Assembly (NCBI GenBank): GCA_020720115.1
Contig: DYPD01000034.1
Span: 1-34,427, forward strand
Direction: 5' to 3'
Source of the DNA: Thiomargarita sp.
GTDB lineage: Bacteria > Pseudomonadota > Gammaproteobacteria > Beggiatoales > Beggiatoaceae
Length of the DNA stretch: 34,427 bases
The notes under the pieces were generated by a model. The model was given only the letters and a program-made list of their open reading frames with translations. It ran no database searches and was not told the origin of the DNA. Shown here piece after piece: positions 24,446 through 32,500 of this stretch. Numbering within the stretch: the stretch's first letter is position 1; every line of letters starts with the position of its first letter. Made by a program: the position numbers and the translations under genes.

Positions 24446-25225
24446 CTAAGATTTTGGATGCTTGCGTATTGCATTCAAAAAAGGTAAAGGCAAGGCGTCT
24501 TGAATGACACCGGTTTTTTTATCCACCGCAGAAAAATGATCTTCGCCACCACAGGCTAGGATAAAAAAGGCAAACTGTTCTTGCGTATCTGGATGTTTAG
24601 CAATGAATTGTTCCCAACGCTGTTGATACTCAGGTTTACTTTGTACAATCTTGCTTAAATCCAATTCATCTTCTAGCACTTCTGGCAGCGCAGCGGTATT
24701 CATTGGCTTAAATTCCTTGCCAAACAAATACGCAGGTAAAGCGAGCGCACCGGGTGGCGAGGCTGCAATCATCTCTTGGCGAGCTTGTTTTTGTGCCGCA
24801 GTTTGCGCCTTAGGCAACACCGCTTGCGGCAGTAAAGCTTCAGACAAAACAAAATCTTGCGGGTTTGCGCCTGCATCTTTTGCTTGTTGCTGATTAAGGC
24901 ATACCATCAGGGTGTCGTGATAAACCACCAGCACCGGACGTTGGGCATAGAGCATCCACACCGCCCATGCCAGCGCCACTATTTGCAGCACCGCGACCAA
25001 AGACAGGTCAAACAGGAGTCCAGGTTTGCCTTTTTTGTACAGAATGAGCGTCATCAAAGGACCCAAAACCACATCCACCAAAATCACCGTACCCAGCGCC
25101 CGCCACACGCCGCTGGCATTGGCAAAATAGTGCGGATACCAGACCCACAGGGTCACGGCAATCAGGAGGGAAACCAGGGTTAAACTGGTTAAAAAATGGA
25201 TACCAAAGGCTTTGAATTTAGTCAT
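24446..25225 (-). CDS. TfpX/TfpZ family type IV pilin accessory protein
   Basis: From the ATG at 25225, supported by a ggag site, the product has 259 residues. The N-terminal third carries three TM segments: F-L-T-S-L-T-L-V-S-L-L-I-A-V-T, a segment with V-I-L-V-D-V-V-L-G-P-L-M-T-L-I-L, and L-S-L-V-A-V-L-Q-I-V-A-L-A-W-A-V. These are followed by P-V-L-V-V-Y-H-D and a soluble C-terminal domain. This is the TfpX/TfpZ pattern, inner-membrane proteins that modulate assembly of specific type IV pilins. No pilin gene is adjacent, so this copy is unlinked from its substrate. The open frame extends to 25321 but lacks support. Confidence 0.85.
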   Translation of the reverse strand: MTKFKAFGIHFLTSLTLVSLLIAVTLWVWYPHYFANASGVWRALGTVILVDVVLGPLMTLILYKKGKPGLLFDLSLVAVLQIVALAWAVWMLYAQRPVLVVYHDTLMVCLNQQQAKDAGANPQDFVLSEALLPQAVLPKAQTAAQKQARQEMIAASPPGALALPAYLFGKEFKPMNTAALPEVLEDELDLSKIVQSKPEYQQRWEQFIAKHPDTQEQFAFFILACGGEDHFSAVDKKTGVIQDALPLPFLNAIRKHPKS

Positions 25226-25370
25226 AACAAGTGCTCCAAGCCGTGTGCGTTTGAGGAGGAAAAGTGACCTGCGTAGATATGGTTGTGCTGGGATGTTTTT
25301 AAATACCCGCATTCCCAGCAAAACCTTTTTAACCTCTTGACTTCAGCCACTTAGCACCGCTTTTGCCCAC

Positions 25371-26462
25371 TTACAAATCACTGCAATCAGAGGCTTGACT
25401 ACCAAATACCAAACAACGCACCGTTTTCTCATCCAAAGTCAGCAACGCCATAGAACCCACAGTTGTCACCAACTGCTCCATATTGCTGACAATCTTATCC
25501 ACGCCGCGCAACACCCCCAGATCACGCAAAGTCTGCAACTGTTTTTGCGCCTCGTTGCGCTTAAAACGAATAGTGTCACGCATTTTTTTCGTATTATTTA
25601 ACCAGCTTTCCTGCTGCTTCACCTTGCTCATCACCGTATCCCAAGCTTGCAAACCGATTTCATTGGCTTTCTGCATATGATCATAACTGGCACGCAATTG
25701 ATCCGCATATTCTTTGGTAATGCTTGCCCGTTGCTCGGATTGGGCAATCTCAGATAATTCCTGTGTAATCTCCTGCTGACGGGTTGTGACTTTGGTTTGA
25801 TAATCCTGATACAAACGTTCAATATCCTGCTTACCTTCCAAACCAATTTTATCCAAAATTTCCAACACAATATCAGCCATTTCAAATACATAAGCCGCTT
25901 GTGTAATATACAAATGATTACGGCGATCAATGTTACTTTCTTGTTGTGCTGCTTCAATTAACTTTTGGTTCAAATCCGATAACATTTGCACAGCTAAATT
26001 GACGCTACGAATAGACACATTATTCATCTTCTTTGCTTCCATCAAACGCTGGTATTTTTCTTTTGCATCGCGTGGCAAATAACTCAACTCACCTTCAGCA
26101 AAATTCACAGTGCCGCTGCTGCCGGTTTGCTCTATATCCGTAGCCGCCGCCAAAATGATGGTTTTAATCCGCGTGCGAATCTCACTGATTTGTGCATCCA
26201 CCTGGGCTGGAATATCCTTAAAAGTCACCACCTCAGTGCTAGTGACAAAGCCTTGCAGATTGCGTTCATCAGGAGAATCGGTACTGTTCACAGAATCATA
26301 CAACTTACCAATGCCTTGGCGTACCGCCTCGGTCGCACCTTCAGCAATGGCTTGGTATTTCTTGGTAAATTCAGCAGAAGTTTGCGGCGGCGAAGCAGCA
26401 TAGACCATGCTAATAAGACCGGTATTCAACAGAACAAACACTGTAAACGTCTGGAATTTCAT
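25371..26462 (-). CDS. Exported coiled-coil protein of unknown function
   Basis: The ATG at 26462, preceded by aagggg, gives 363 residues with a Sec signal peptide (M-K-F-Q-T-F-T-V-F-V-L-L-N-T then cleavage near V-Y-A-A). The mature protein is almost entirely helical and Gln/Glu/Lys rich, with long coiled-coil stretches, and ends with two cysteines (C-L-V-F-G-S-Q-A-S-D-C). I do not recognise the family. It is divergent from the DGR target gene across 179 bp, so the two could share a regulatory region, and both products are exported. A functional link is possible but unsupported beyond position. Confidence 0.7.
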   Translation of the reverse strand: MKFQTFTVFVLLNTGLISMVYAASPPQTSAEFTKKYQAIAEGATEAVRQGIGKLYDSVNSTDSPDERNLQGFVTSTEVVTFKDIPAQVDAQISEIRTRIKTIILAAATDIEQTGSSGTVNFAEGELSYLPRDAKEKYQRLMEAKKMNNVSIRSVNLAVQMLSDLNQKLIEAAQQESNIDRRNHLYITQAAYVFEMADIVLEILDKIGLEGKQDIERLYQDYQTKVTTRQQEITQELSEIAQSEQRASITKEYADQLRASYDHMQKANEIGLQAWDTVMSKVKQQESWLNNTKKMRDTIRFKRNEAQKQLQTLRDLGVLRGVDKIVSNMEQLVTTVGSMALLTLDEKTVRCLVFGSQASDCSDL

Positions 26463-26641
26463 ACAATTAAGCCCCTTAAAAGAGTGAAAGTAATACGACT
26501 CAGAAACGGTGATTATCAAAGCAAAAGCTGCACAGGACAAGCAGTTATTACGCGCTGCCAAACCTAGCCATTGGCAGAAAAATTTGCTCTACTATCGGGC
26601 ACACTCTACCCCTACACTTAAGACCGGAGACACATAACAGC

Positions 26642-27619
26642 ATGAACGTAAAAACAAAAATACAGGCAGCCCTGTTACTTTGCCTGACTAGCTACACACT
26701 GCAAGCCGCACCTAATGCGCCAGACAGCAAATACCTCTGCATCCTTAATCCCGAAACCTGCCAAGGCAACCAACAGCCCCCGCCGCCGCCAGGCAAAGGT
26801 TTTACCAACTTCATTGGAATAACCTTTGTTAGCATACCCGCTGGCAGTTTTTACATGGGTAGCCGCAAGCAACTGGAAAAAGACAAGGTACTGCCCGCCG
26901 AAGCTTGGCTCGGTATCGAAGAAGAAAAACTGCCGTCCAACATTCCACTCGATCCTAACGTAAGCGACGATGAATTACCTTTGCACCCGGTCACACTATC
27001 CGCCTTCCAAATGAGCGCCCATGAGATTACCGTCGGGCAATTCAAACAATTTTTGCGTGCTATCGGCACAGAAGCCGCCCTAAAGCAAGGCTTATTGTCA
27101 GAAGCATTTCGCGAATACAACATCTATGGCGATAACGCGCCCGTCACTGTCGTTTCTTGGCAAGATGCCCAAGCCTTCATTGCCTGGCTCAACCAAGCAA
27201 AACCCAGCAGCGACAAACATAGCTACCGCTTACCCACAGAAGCCGAATGGGAATATGCCGCCCGTGCAGGGAGTCAGAAAATTTATGGCTTTGCCGATAC
27301 TGACGGACAACTAGGCGAATACGCCTGGTTTACCGGCAATTCAGGCAGTCAACCCCACCCTGTCGGGCAGAAAAAACCTAATGCCTGGGGGCTGTATGAC
27401 ATCCAGGGCAATGTCTGGGAATGGACCTGCTCTAATTACACCAGCGCCTACGAAGGAAAAGAACAGCGGTGCTCAGAAAACACAAGCGAAAACAAAGTGT
27501 TGCGTGGTTGCGCGTGGCTCAGCAGTGCGGGTTACTGCCGTTTGGCTAACCGTGGCAGCGGCACCTCTTCTTACAGGAACGACAACTACGGGTTTCGCCT
27601 CGTCGCTGTTTCTTCCTAG
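26642..27619 (+). CDS. DGR target: exported FGE-sulfatase/SUMF1-fold variable protein
   Basis: The 325-residue protein has a signal peptide (cleavage near residue 22-23, L-Q-A-A), a Pro-rich linker (46-50) and a formylglycine-generating-enzyme-like domain from about 57 to 322: F-V-S-I-P-A-G-S-F-Y-M-G-S, E-I-T-V-G-Q-F, P-V-T-V-V-S-W-Q-D-A, Y-R-L-P-T-E-A-E-W-E-Y-A-A-R and G-N-V-W-E-W-T. Codons 286-325 form the DGR variable repeat. Residues 293-295, 298, 305-307, 311, 314 and 316 differ from the template. Where FGE enzymes have Y-R-C-A-A-R this protein has C-R-L-A-N-R, so the second active-site Cys is absent and ligand binding is more likely than catalysis. A ggag site precedes the ATG. Confidence 0.93.
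   Translation: MNVKTKIQAALLLCLTSYTLQAAPNAPDSKYLCILNPETCQGNQQPPPPPGKGFTNFIGITFVSIPAGSFYMGSRKQLEKDKVLPAEAWLGIEEEKLPSNIPLDPNVSDDELPLHPVTLSAFQMSAHEITVGQFKQFLRAIGTEAALKQGLLSEAFREYNIYGDNAPVTVVSWQDAQAFIAWLNQAKPSSDKHSYRLPTEAEWEYAARAGSQKIYGFADTDGQLGEYAWFTGNSGSQPHPVGQKKPNAWGLYDIQGNVWEWTCSNYTSAYEGKEQRCSENTSENKVLRGCAWLSSAGYCRLANRGSGTSSYRNDNYGFRLVAVSS
27498..27619 (+). repeat. DGR variable repeat (VR)
   Basis: These 122 bp align without gaps to the TR at 29184-29305. There are 13 mismatches and all lie at TR adenines (8 A-to-G, 4 A-to-T, 1 A-to-C). The base just before, 27497, is g against a in TR and may be a 14th. The VR ends exactly with the target's TAG. The last 28 bases before the final AG contain no adenine and are identical to TR, matching the expected initiation-of-homing zone. 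Confidence 0.97.
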
Positions 27620-27681
27620 AATTCTTTACGCTTTTTGCTTTTACTCTGTTACGCTTTACCCTTTGTCTTTTACCCTTCTAG

Positions 27682-27698
27682 TCCCCCCTTGCGGGGGA
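27682..27698. other. GC-rich hairpin downstream of VR
   Basis: A 6-bp stem (tccccc / ggggga) closes a 5-nt loop, 62 bp past the VR end in the VR-avd gap. Hairpins or cruciforms just after VR aid target recognition in some DGRs, usually closer to the VR. The preceding 62 bases are pyrimidine-rich on the plus strand. A role here is a suggestion. Confidence 0.5.
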
Positions 27699-27763
27699 TC
27701 GCGTTATTTTTGGGCTTTTTAGCAAGTTGCACTAATGCAATAAATAGCTTTTTAAGAGAAAAA

Positions 27764-28108
27764 ATGAAAGAAGAACTCTCAGTTATCCAAAAAACCTATG
27801 ATTTTATTAAATGGTATGTCCCTATACTCAATCGCGTACCGAGAGATCATAAATTCTTATTAAGCGATAGAATAATTGCAGAATTATATACCATGCTGGA
27901 AAATCTAATTAAAGCTAAGTATAGCAAAAACAAGCTAGATTTGCTATTACAAACCAATATTCAATTAGAAATTATTCGTTATCAAACGCGTTTAGTCTAT
28001 GATTTTAACTTAATCAACACTAATCGCTATGAATATATTAACAAACAATTGCTAGAAATTGGTATGGAACTGGGCGGCTGGCTTAAACAACAAAGGCAAA
28101 CCGCATGA
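27764..28108 (+). CDS. avd: DGR accessory variability determinant (Avd), four-helix bundle
   Basis: This 114-residue helical protein matches the Avd family in length and pattern: basic [12 protein letters not shown] near residue 30, M-L-E-N-L-I-K-A, and the C-terminal [12 protein letters not shown]. Avd forms a pentameric barrel that binds the reverse transcriptase and template RNA and is needed for mutagenic cDNA synthesis. The ATG at 27764 with an aagaga site gives the family length; an upstream in-frame start at 27635 would add a non-homologous leader. The stop overlaps the RT start (ATGA), giving translational coupling. Base use is more AT-rich than in the housekeeping genes. Confidence 0.92.
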   Translation: MKEELSVIQKTYDFIKWYVPILNRVPRDHKFLLSDRIIAELYTMLENLIKAKYSKNKLDLLLQTNIQLEIIRYQTRLVYDFNLINTNRYEYINKQLLEIGMELGGWLKQQRQTA

Positions 28109-29160
28109 AACGCTATGGGTATTTATGGCAACAGCTAATCAGTTTCGATAATTTATTAAAAGCAGCAAAGCAAGCACAAAAGAGCAAACGCTTTCAACCC
28201 GCAGTGCTAAAATTTAATAGCAATATAGAGCAAGAATTATTGCTAATGCAGCAACAATTACAACAAAAAACCTATCCATTTGGTGAATATACAACCTTTT
28301 ACATCATTGAACCTAAAAAACGTATGATTTCTGCCGCACCTTATCCTGACCGCGTAGTGCATCATGCACTATGCAATATTATACAACCCTTATTTGAACG
28401 TAGCTTTATTCAGCATTCGTATGCCAATCGTGTTGGATTCGGTACACACCGTGCCTTACGCCATTTTACTACACTGGCACGTCAGTATCGCTATGTTTTG
28501 CAATGCGATATTCAAAAATATTTCCCTACCATTGATCACGAAATTTTAAAAAAATTATTATGTCGTAAAATTAAATGCCCAGATACACTATGGTTAATTA
28601 ACACTATTATTGAACACAGTAATATACAACCTGCGCCTACATTATATTTTCCGGGTGATGATTTGTTAACGCCTATTCAAAGGCGCAAGGGTTTGCCTGT
28701 GGGTAATTTAACCAGTCAATTTTTTGCGAATGTGTATTTGAATGGATTTGATCACTTTATTCAAGAGCATTTAGCTCTGCCATACCTGCGCTATGTGGAT
28801 GATTTTGCGTTATTCAGTAATGATAAACAGCAATTACAACAAGCCCGTGTTAGATTAGAAAACTATCTGGTTCAATTACGCTTAAAAATTCATCCTATTA
28901 AAAGCCAGATTTTCAAAACACAGTATGGGGCGAGTTTTTTAGGATTTCGAGTTTTACCTGACCGTATTCGCGTTAGAAATGAGAATGTACGCCGTAGCAA
29001 ACGCCGCTTAAAACAAATGCAGACCGCTTATCAGCAAGGCGATATAACATTAGCCGCTATTCAACATGCCATTCGCAGTTGGATTGCGCATTTAGAGCAT
29101 GGTGATACATGGCGATTACGCGAGAAGTGTTTATCCCTGGTTGCGTTTGTGCCAAAATAA
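28105..29160 (+). CDS. DGR-type reverse transcriptase
   Basis: The 351-residue enzyme has the RT palm and finger motifs: [17 protein letters not shown] (73-89), [12 protein letters not shown] with D135, the DGR-characteristic [10 protein letters not shown] (196-205), active-site Y-V-D-D (230-233) and F-L-G-F (278-281). The S-Q ending of motif 4 is typical of DGR RTs and differs from the S-P common in group II intron and retron enzymes. It has no maturase or endonuclease domain. It copies TR RNA into cDNA with errors at adenines. It overlaps avd by 4 nt, and TR begins 23 nt after its stop. Confidence 0.97.
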   Translation: MKRYGYLWQQLISFDNLLKAAKQAQKSKRFQPAVLKFNSNIEQELLLMQQQLQQKTYPFGEYTTFYIIEPKKRMISAAPYPDRVVHHALCNIIQPLFERSFIQHSYANRVGFGTHRALRHFTTLARQYRYVLQCDIQKYFPTIDHEILKKLLCRKIKCPDTLWLINTIIEHSNIQPAPTLYFPGDDLLTPIQRRKGLPVGNLTSQFFANVYLNGFDHFIQEHLALPYLRYVDDFALFSNDKQQLQQARVRLENYLVQLRLKIHPIKSQIFKTQYGASFLGFRVLPDRIRVRNENVRRSKRRLKQMQTAYQQGDITLAAIQHAIRSWIAHLEHGDTWRLREKCLSLVAFVPK

Positions 29161-29183
29161 TCAACGGGGTAGGCAGCGTTAGA

Positions 29184-29305
29184 TGTTGCGTGGTTGCGCG
29201 TGGAACAACAATGCGGGTAACTGCCGTTTGGCTAACCGTAACAACAACACCTCTTCTAACAGGAACAACAACAACGGGTTTCGCCTCGTCGCTGTTTCTT
29301 CCTAG
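29184..29305 (+). repeat. DGR template repeat (TR)
   Basis: The 122-bp TR lies directly after the RT gene on the same strand. Read in the VR frame it encodes 13 Asn (12 AAC, one AAT), an arrangement that makes adenine mutagenesis change exposed residues while keeping the scaffold codons, which are nearly adenine-free. The 28 bases 29276-29303 contain no adenine. Sequence similarity to VR stops after the TAG. It serves as the RNA template and is itself unmutated. Confidence 0.97.
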
Positions 29306-29578
29306 CACTCTTGCAAACCAGAACCAGGAAATGGGAATTTTTTGGGCGTGTGCGTAAAGAGTTCAGACCTACGCCAGTGATAGTTTTTATGATTATCCAA
29401 ATATCAATTTTATACCCAATGGCTGAGTAATTTTTTTGAAAAGCGATTGGGTATTTTTATCTGAGTAAAACCTTTTTAATTTTATAATTTTTTTGCATAA
29501 AAAGAGCAAATTAAGTTTATTAAGGTATTTGCTTTCCTATATCAACTTTCTTAATTAAATGCTGATTGATTTTCTCTT
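29306..29578. other. AT-rich intergenic region after TR
   Basis: These 273 bp hold the candidate terminator at 29412-29460 and, after it, an AT-rich stretch that probably carries the promoter of the STAND-WD40 gene. I cannot pick specific hexamers with confidence, and no Shine-Dalgarno sequence is evident before the ATG at 29579. Confidence 0.5.
29412..29460 (+). terminator. Putative terminator of the avd-RT-TR transcript
   Basis: A 9-bp stem (atacccaat / attgggtat) with a 25-nt loop is followed by a T-rich tract. It lies 106 bp after TR, giving a natural 3' end for the template RNA. The long loop lowers certainty. Confidence 0.5.
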
Positions 29579-32500
29579 ATGCCTACACTGAGTTTGTTTG
29601 TTTCTTCGCCGGGGGATGTGAATGAGGAGCGGGTGATTGCGGCGCGGGTGATTGAGCGCGTGGGGGAGGCGTTTGCTCATCGCGTGCGCCTGGAGCCGAT
29701 TTTCTGGGAGCATGAGCCGATGCTGATGACTGAAACTTTCCAGACGCAAATCCAGCCGCCGTCGGAAACGGATATTTTTGTTGGCATTTTGTGGGCGCGG
29801 ATCGGGACGCGCTTGCCGGCGCATATTACGCGCTCTGATGGTAGCCGTTATGCGTCTGGTACTGAGTTTGAGTTTGAGGATGCGTGGGCGGGTTTTGCGC
29901 GGCAGGGGCGCCCGGAGATTTTGGTTTATCGCAAAACCGCGAAGCCTTTGATAAGTCAGGATATGCCAGATTTTGCGGTGCGTCTGGCGCAAAAGGAGGC
30001 GCTGGATGGGTTTGTGCGCAAGTGGTTTCAAGATGACGATGGCTCTTTTATCGCGGCTTTTAATCCGTTTGAGAATTTGGCGGAGTTTGAGGAGCGCCTG
30101 GAGTCGCATTTGCGCAAGCTGTTGCTGCGGCGTTTTCCTTCGGATGATGCGGATACGCATGTGCGCTACATTACTTGGCGCGAGGGCTCACCGTTTCGCG
30201 GGCTGGCGCTGTTTGAGAGGTCGCAAGCGCCGGTGTTTTTTGGGCGCACGCGGGTGGTGAGTGAGGTGCTGGCGGCGTGGCGTAAAAATGCGCTGGAGGG
30301 GACGCCTTTTATCATGCTGTTAGGCATGAGTGGCAGCGGTAAGTCGTCGTTGGTGCGGGCGGGTGTGTTGCCCCTGTTGATGCAGCCGGGGGTGATTGAG
30401 GGTGTGGCGGCGTGGCGCTTGGCGTTGTTGCGTCCGGGCGATTGTAGCGCGGATTTGTTGGAGGATTTGAGTAAGCTGTTGTTTGCGCAGTTGGGTTTGT
30501 CGGCGGACGCTGATGGGCTGCGGCATAGCGGTAGTTTAAATACGTTACTGCAAGCTTTTTTAGCCGCGCAAGCCTGGCGTGATCAACCTGGGCGGTTGGG
30601 TGAATACGCGGCGTTGGAGCAGGCGATTGTGCAGTTTATTGGCGCTTGTTTGCAGCAAAGTGAGCAGGCGTTGGGCGTGCAGCAGGGGCAGGTGCGTTTG
30701 GTGTTGGTGTTGGATCAGTTGGAGGAGTTATTTACCCTGGAAACGATTGCTTTGCCGATGCGCAAAGCCTTTGTGGAATTGCTGGCGTTGCTGGTGCGTA
30801 GCCAGCACTGTTGGGTGATTGCGACTTTGCGTAGTGATCTTTATTACCGTTGCGCAGAGTTGCCGGTTTTGGCGAAGTTGTTGGAAGGTAATGGGCATTA
30901 TTTGTTGACGCCGCCGACGGTCAGTGAGTTGTTGCAAATGATTCGGCTGCCGGCGTTTGCTGCTGGGCTGCAATTTGAAACCGATGCCAATACGCAGATG
31001 CGCTTGGATGAGGTGATTTTGCAGTCTATGGTGGCAAATCCTGCCAGTTTGTCGCTGATGAGTTTTACGCTGGATGCTTTATATCAGCAGCGCGATGCCA
31101 ATGGTTATCTGACCTTTGCTGCTTATGAGCAATTGGGCGGTATTGAGGGCGCTTTGGCGCAACGCGCCGAGGCGGTTTTTCAGCAGGTCAGTGTGGCGGC
31201 GCAAGCGGCTTTGCCGGCTTTGATGCGCACGCTGGTGACAGTCAGTGCGAAGGATGCAACGCCGATCAGTGGACGGCGTTTTTTATATGGCGATAGAAAA
31301 ACTCCGCCGGCGGTGCAGGAGTTGTTGAATGCCTTTATTGGTGCGGATTTGTTGGTCACTGGGCAGGACACCGACGGGGTGGCAGTTGCCCGCATTGTGC
31401 ACGATGCGTTGCTGCAACATTGGCCGCGTTTGCAGCTTTGGTTGGATGAAAATCAGCATTGGTTGCGCATTCGGGTGCGGCTGAAGGATGCTGCGCAACA
31501 GTGGCTGGAAGAAGGGCATCCACCAGAGCTTTTGCTGCACGAAGGGCTGGCTTTACAGCAAGGTGAAGAACTGCTTGCCCAGTGGCAAGATGCGATTGAT
31601 CCTTATCTGTTTGATTATTTACAGGCTTCTGTGCAAGCCGCGGCACAGCAGCGCATGGCTAAACAGCGTCGGGCGCAACGTCAGTTGCGCCATAGCCGCC
31701 AATTAACGGGCGTATTCGCAGTGTTGGCGGTAGTGGCGGCGGCGGGTGGTTTTTATGGTTATCGCGGGCAAAAAATCGCCGAGCAGCAAGCGCAGGAAAC
31801 GGCAGAATTTGCCATGTTAGCGCAGCAAGAAAAATATCTGGCGTTGCGCACTCAATCGCAATTTTTGGTGTCCTTATCTAATCAGCAGACAGCGACAGGG
31901 GATGCGGGGAACGGGGTGTTGTTGGCGCTGGAAGCTTTGCCGACTGATTTCACTCAGGCGCAACGTCCGTATTTGGTGGAAGCCGAAATTGCGTTGCGCT
32001 ACGCACTGGAAAATCTGCATGAATACAAGGTATTGCGCGGACATACCGATGAGGTGTGGAAGGTTTGCTTTAGCCCCGATGGGCGTTATCTGCTCAGTGC
32101 CGCCGACGATGCCACCGCTCGCTTGTGGGACGCGAACAGCGGTCAGCCGTTGCGGGTGTTGCAAGGGCATCAGAGACAAATCTGGCATGTGGCATTCAGC
32201 CCAGATCAACAGCGGATTGTGACTGCTTCTTTAGATCGCCAAGCGCGAGTTTGGGATACGGCGACGGGGCAAACCTTGCTGGTACTGCAAGGGCATGAAA
32301 GTGAAGTTTATTTTGCCGCTTTCAGTGCTGATGGCAAGCGCATTGTCACTACTTCTTTGGACAAAACTCTGCGCCTGTGGGATGCACACAGCGGCGCTTT
32401 GCTGCATGTTTTGCGCGGGCATACAGCCGCAGTGCGCAACGCTGCCTTTAGCCCAGATGGGCGCTGGTTGGTCAGTGCTTCGCCAGATAGTACAGCGCGG

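Noticed and set aside
27381-27722. Overlapping +1 frame across the VR, with a similar frame across TR (29109-29357)
   Set aside because: Both are shadow frames of the target gene and the TR; their similarity simply reflects the VR/TR identity.
27635-27763. N-terminal extension of Avd from an upstream ATG
   Set aside because: The extra 43 residues are hydrophobic, translated from the pyrimidine tract, and have no match to the Avd pattern; the ATG at 27764 gives the family length.
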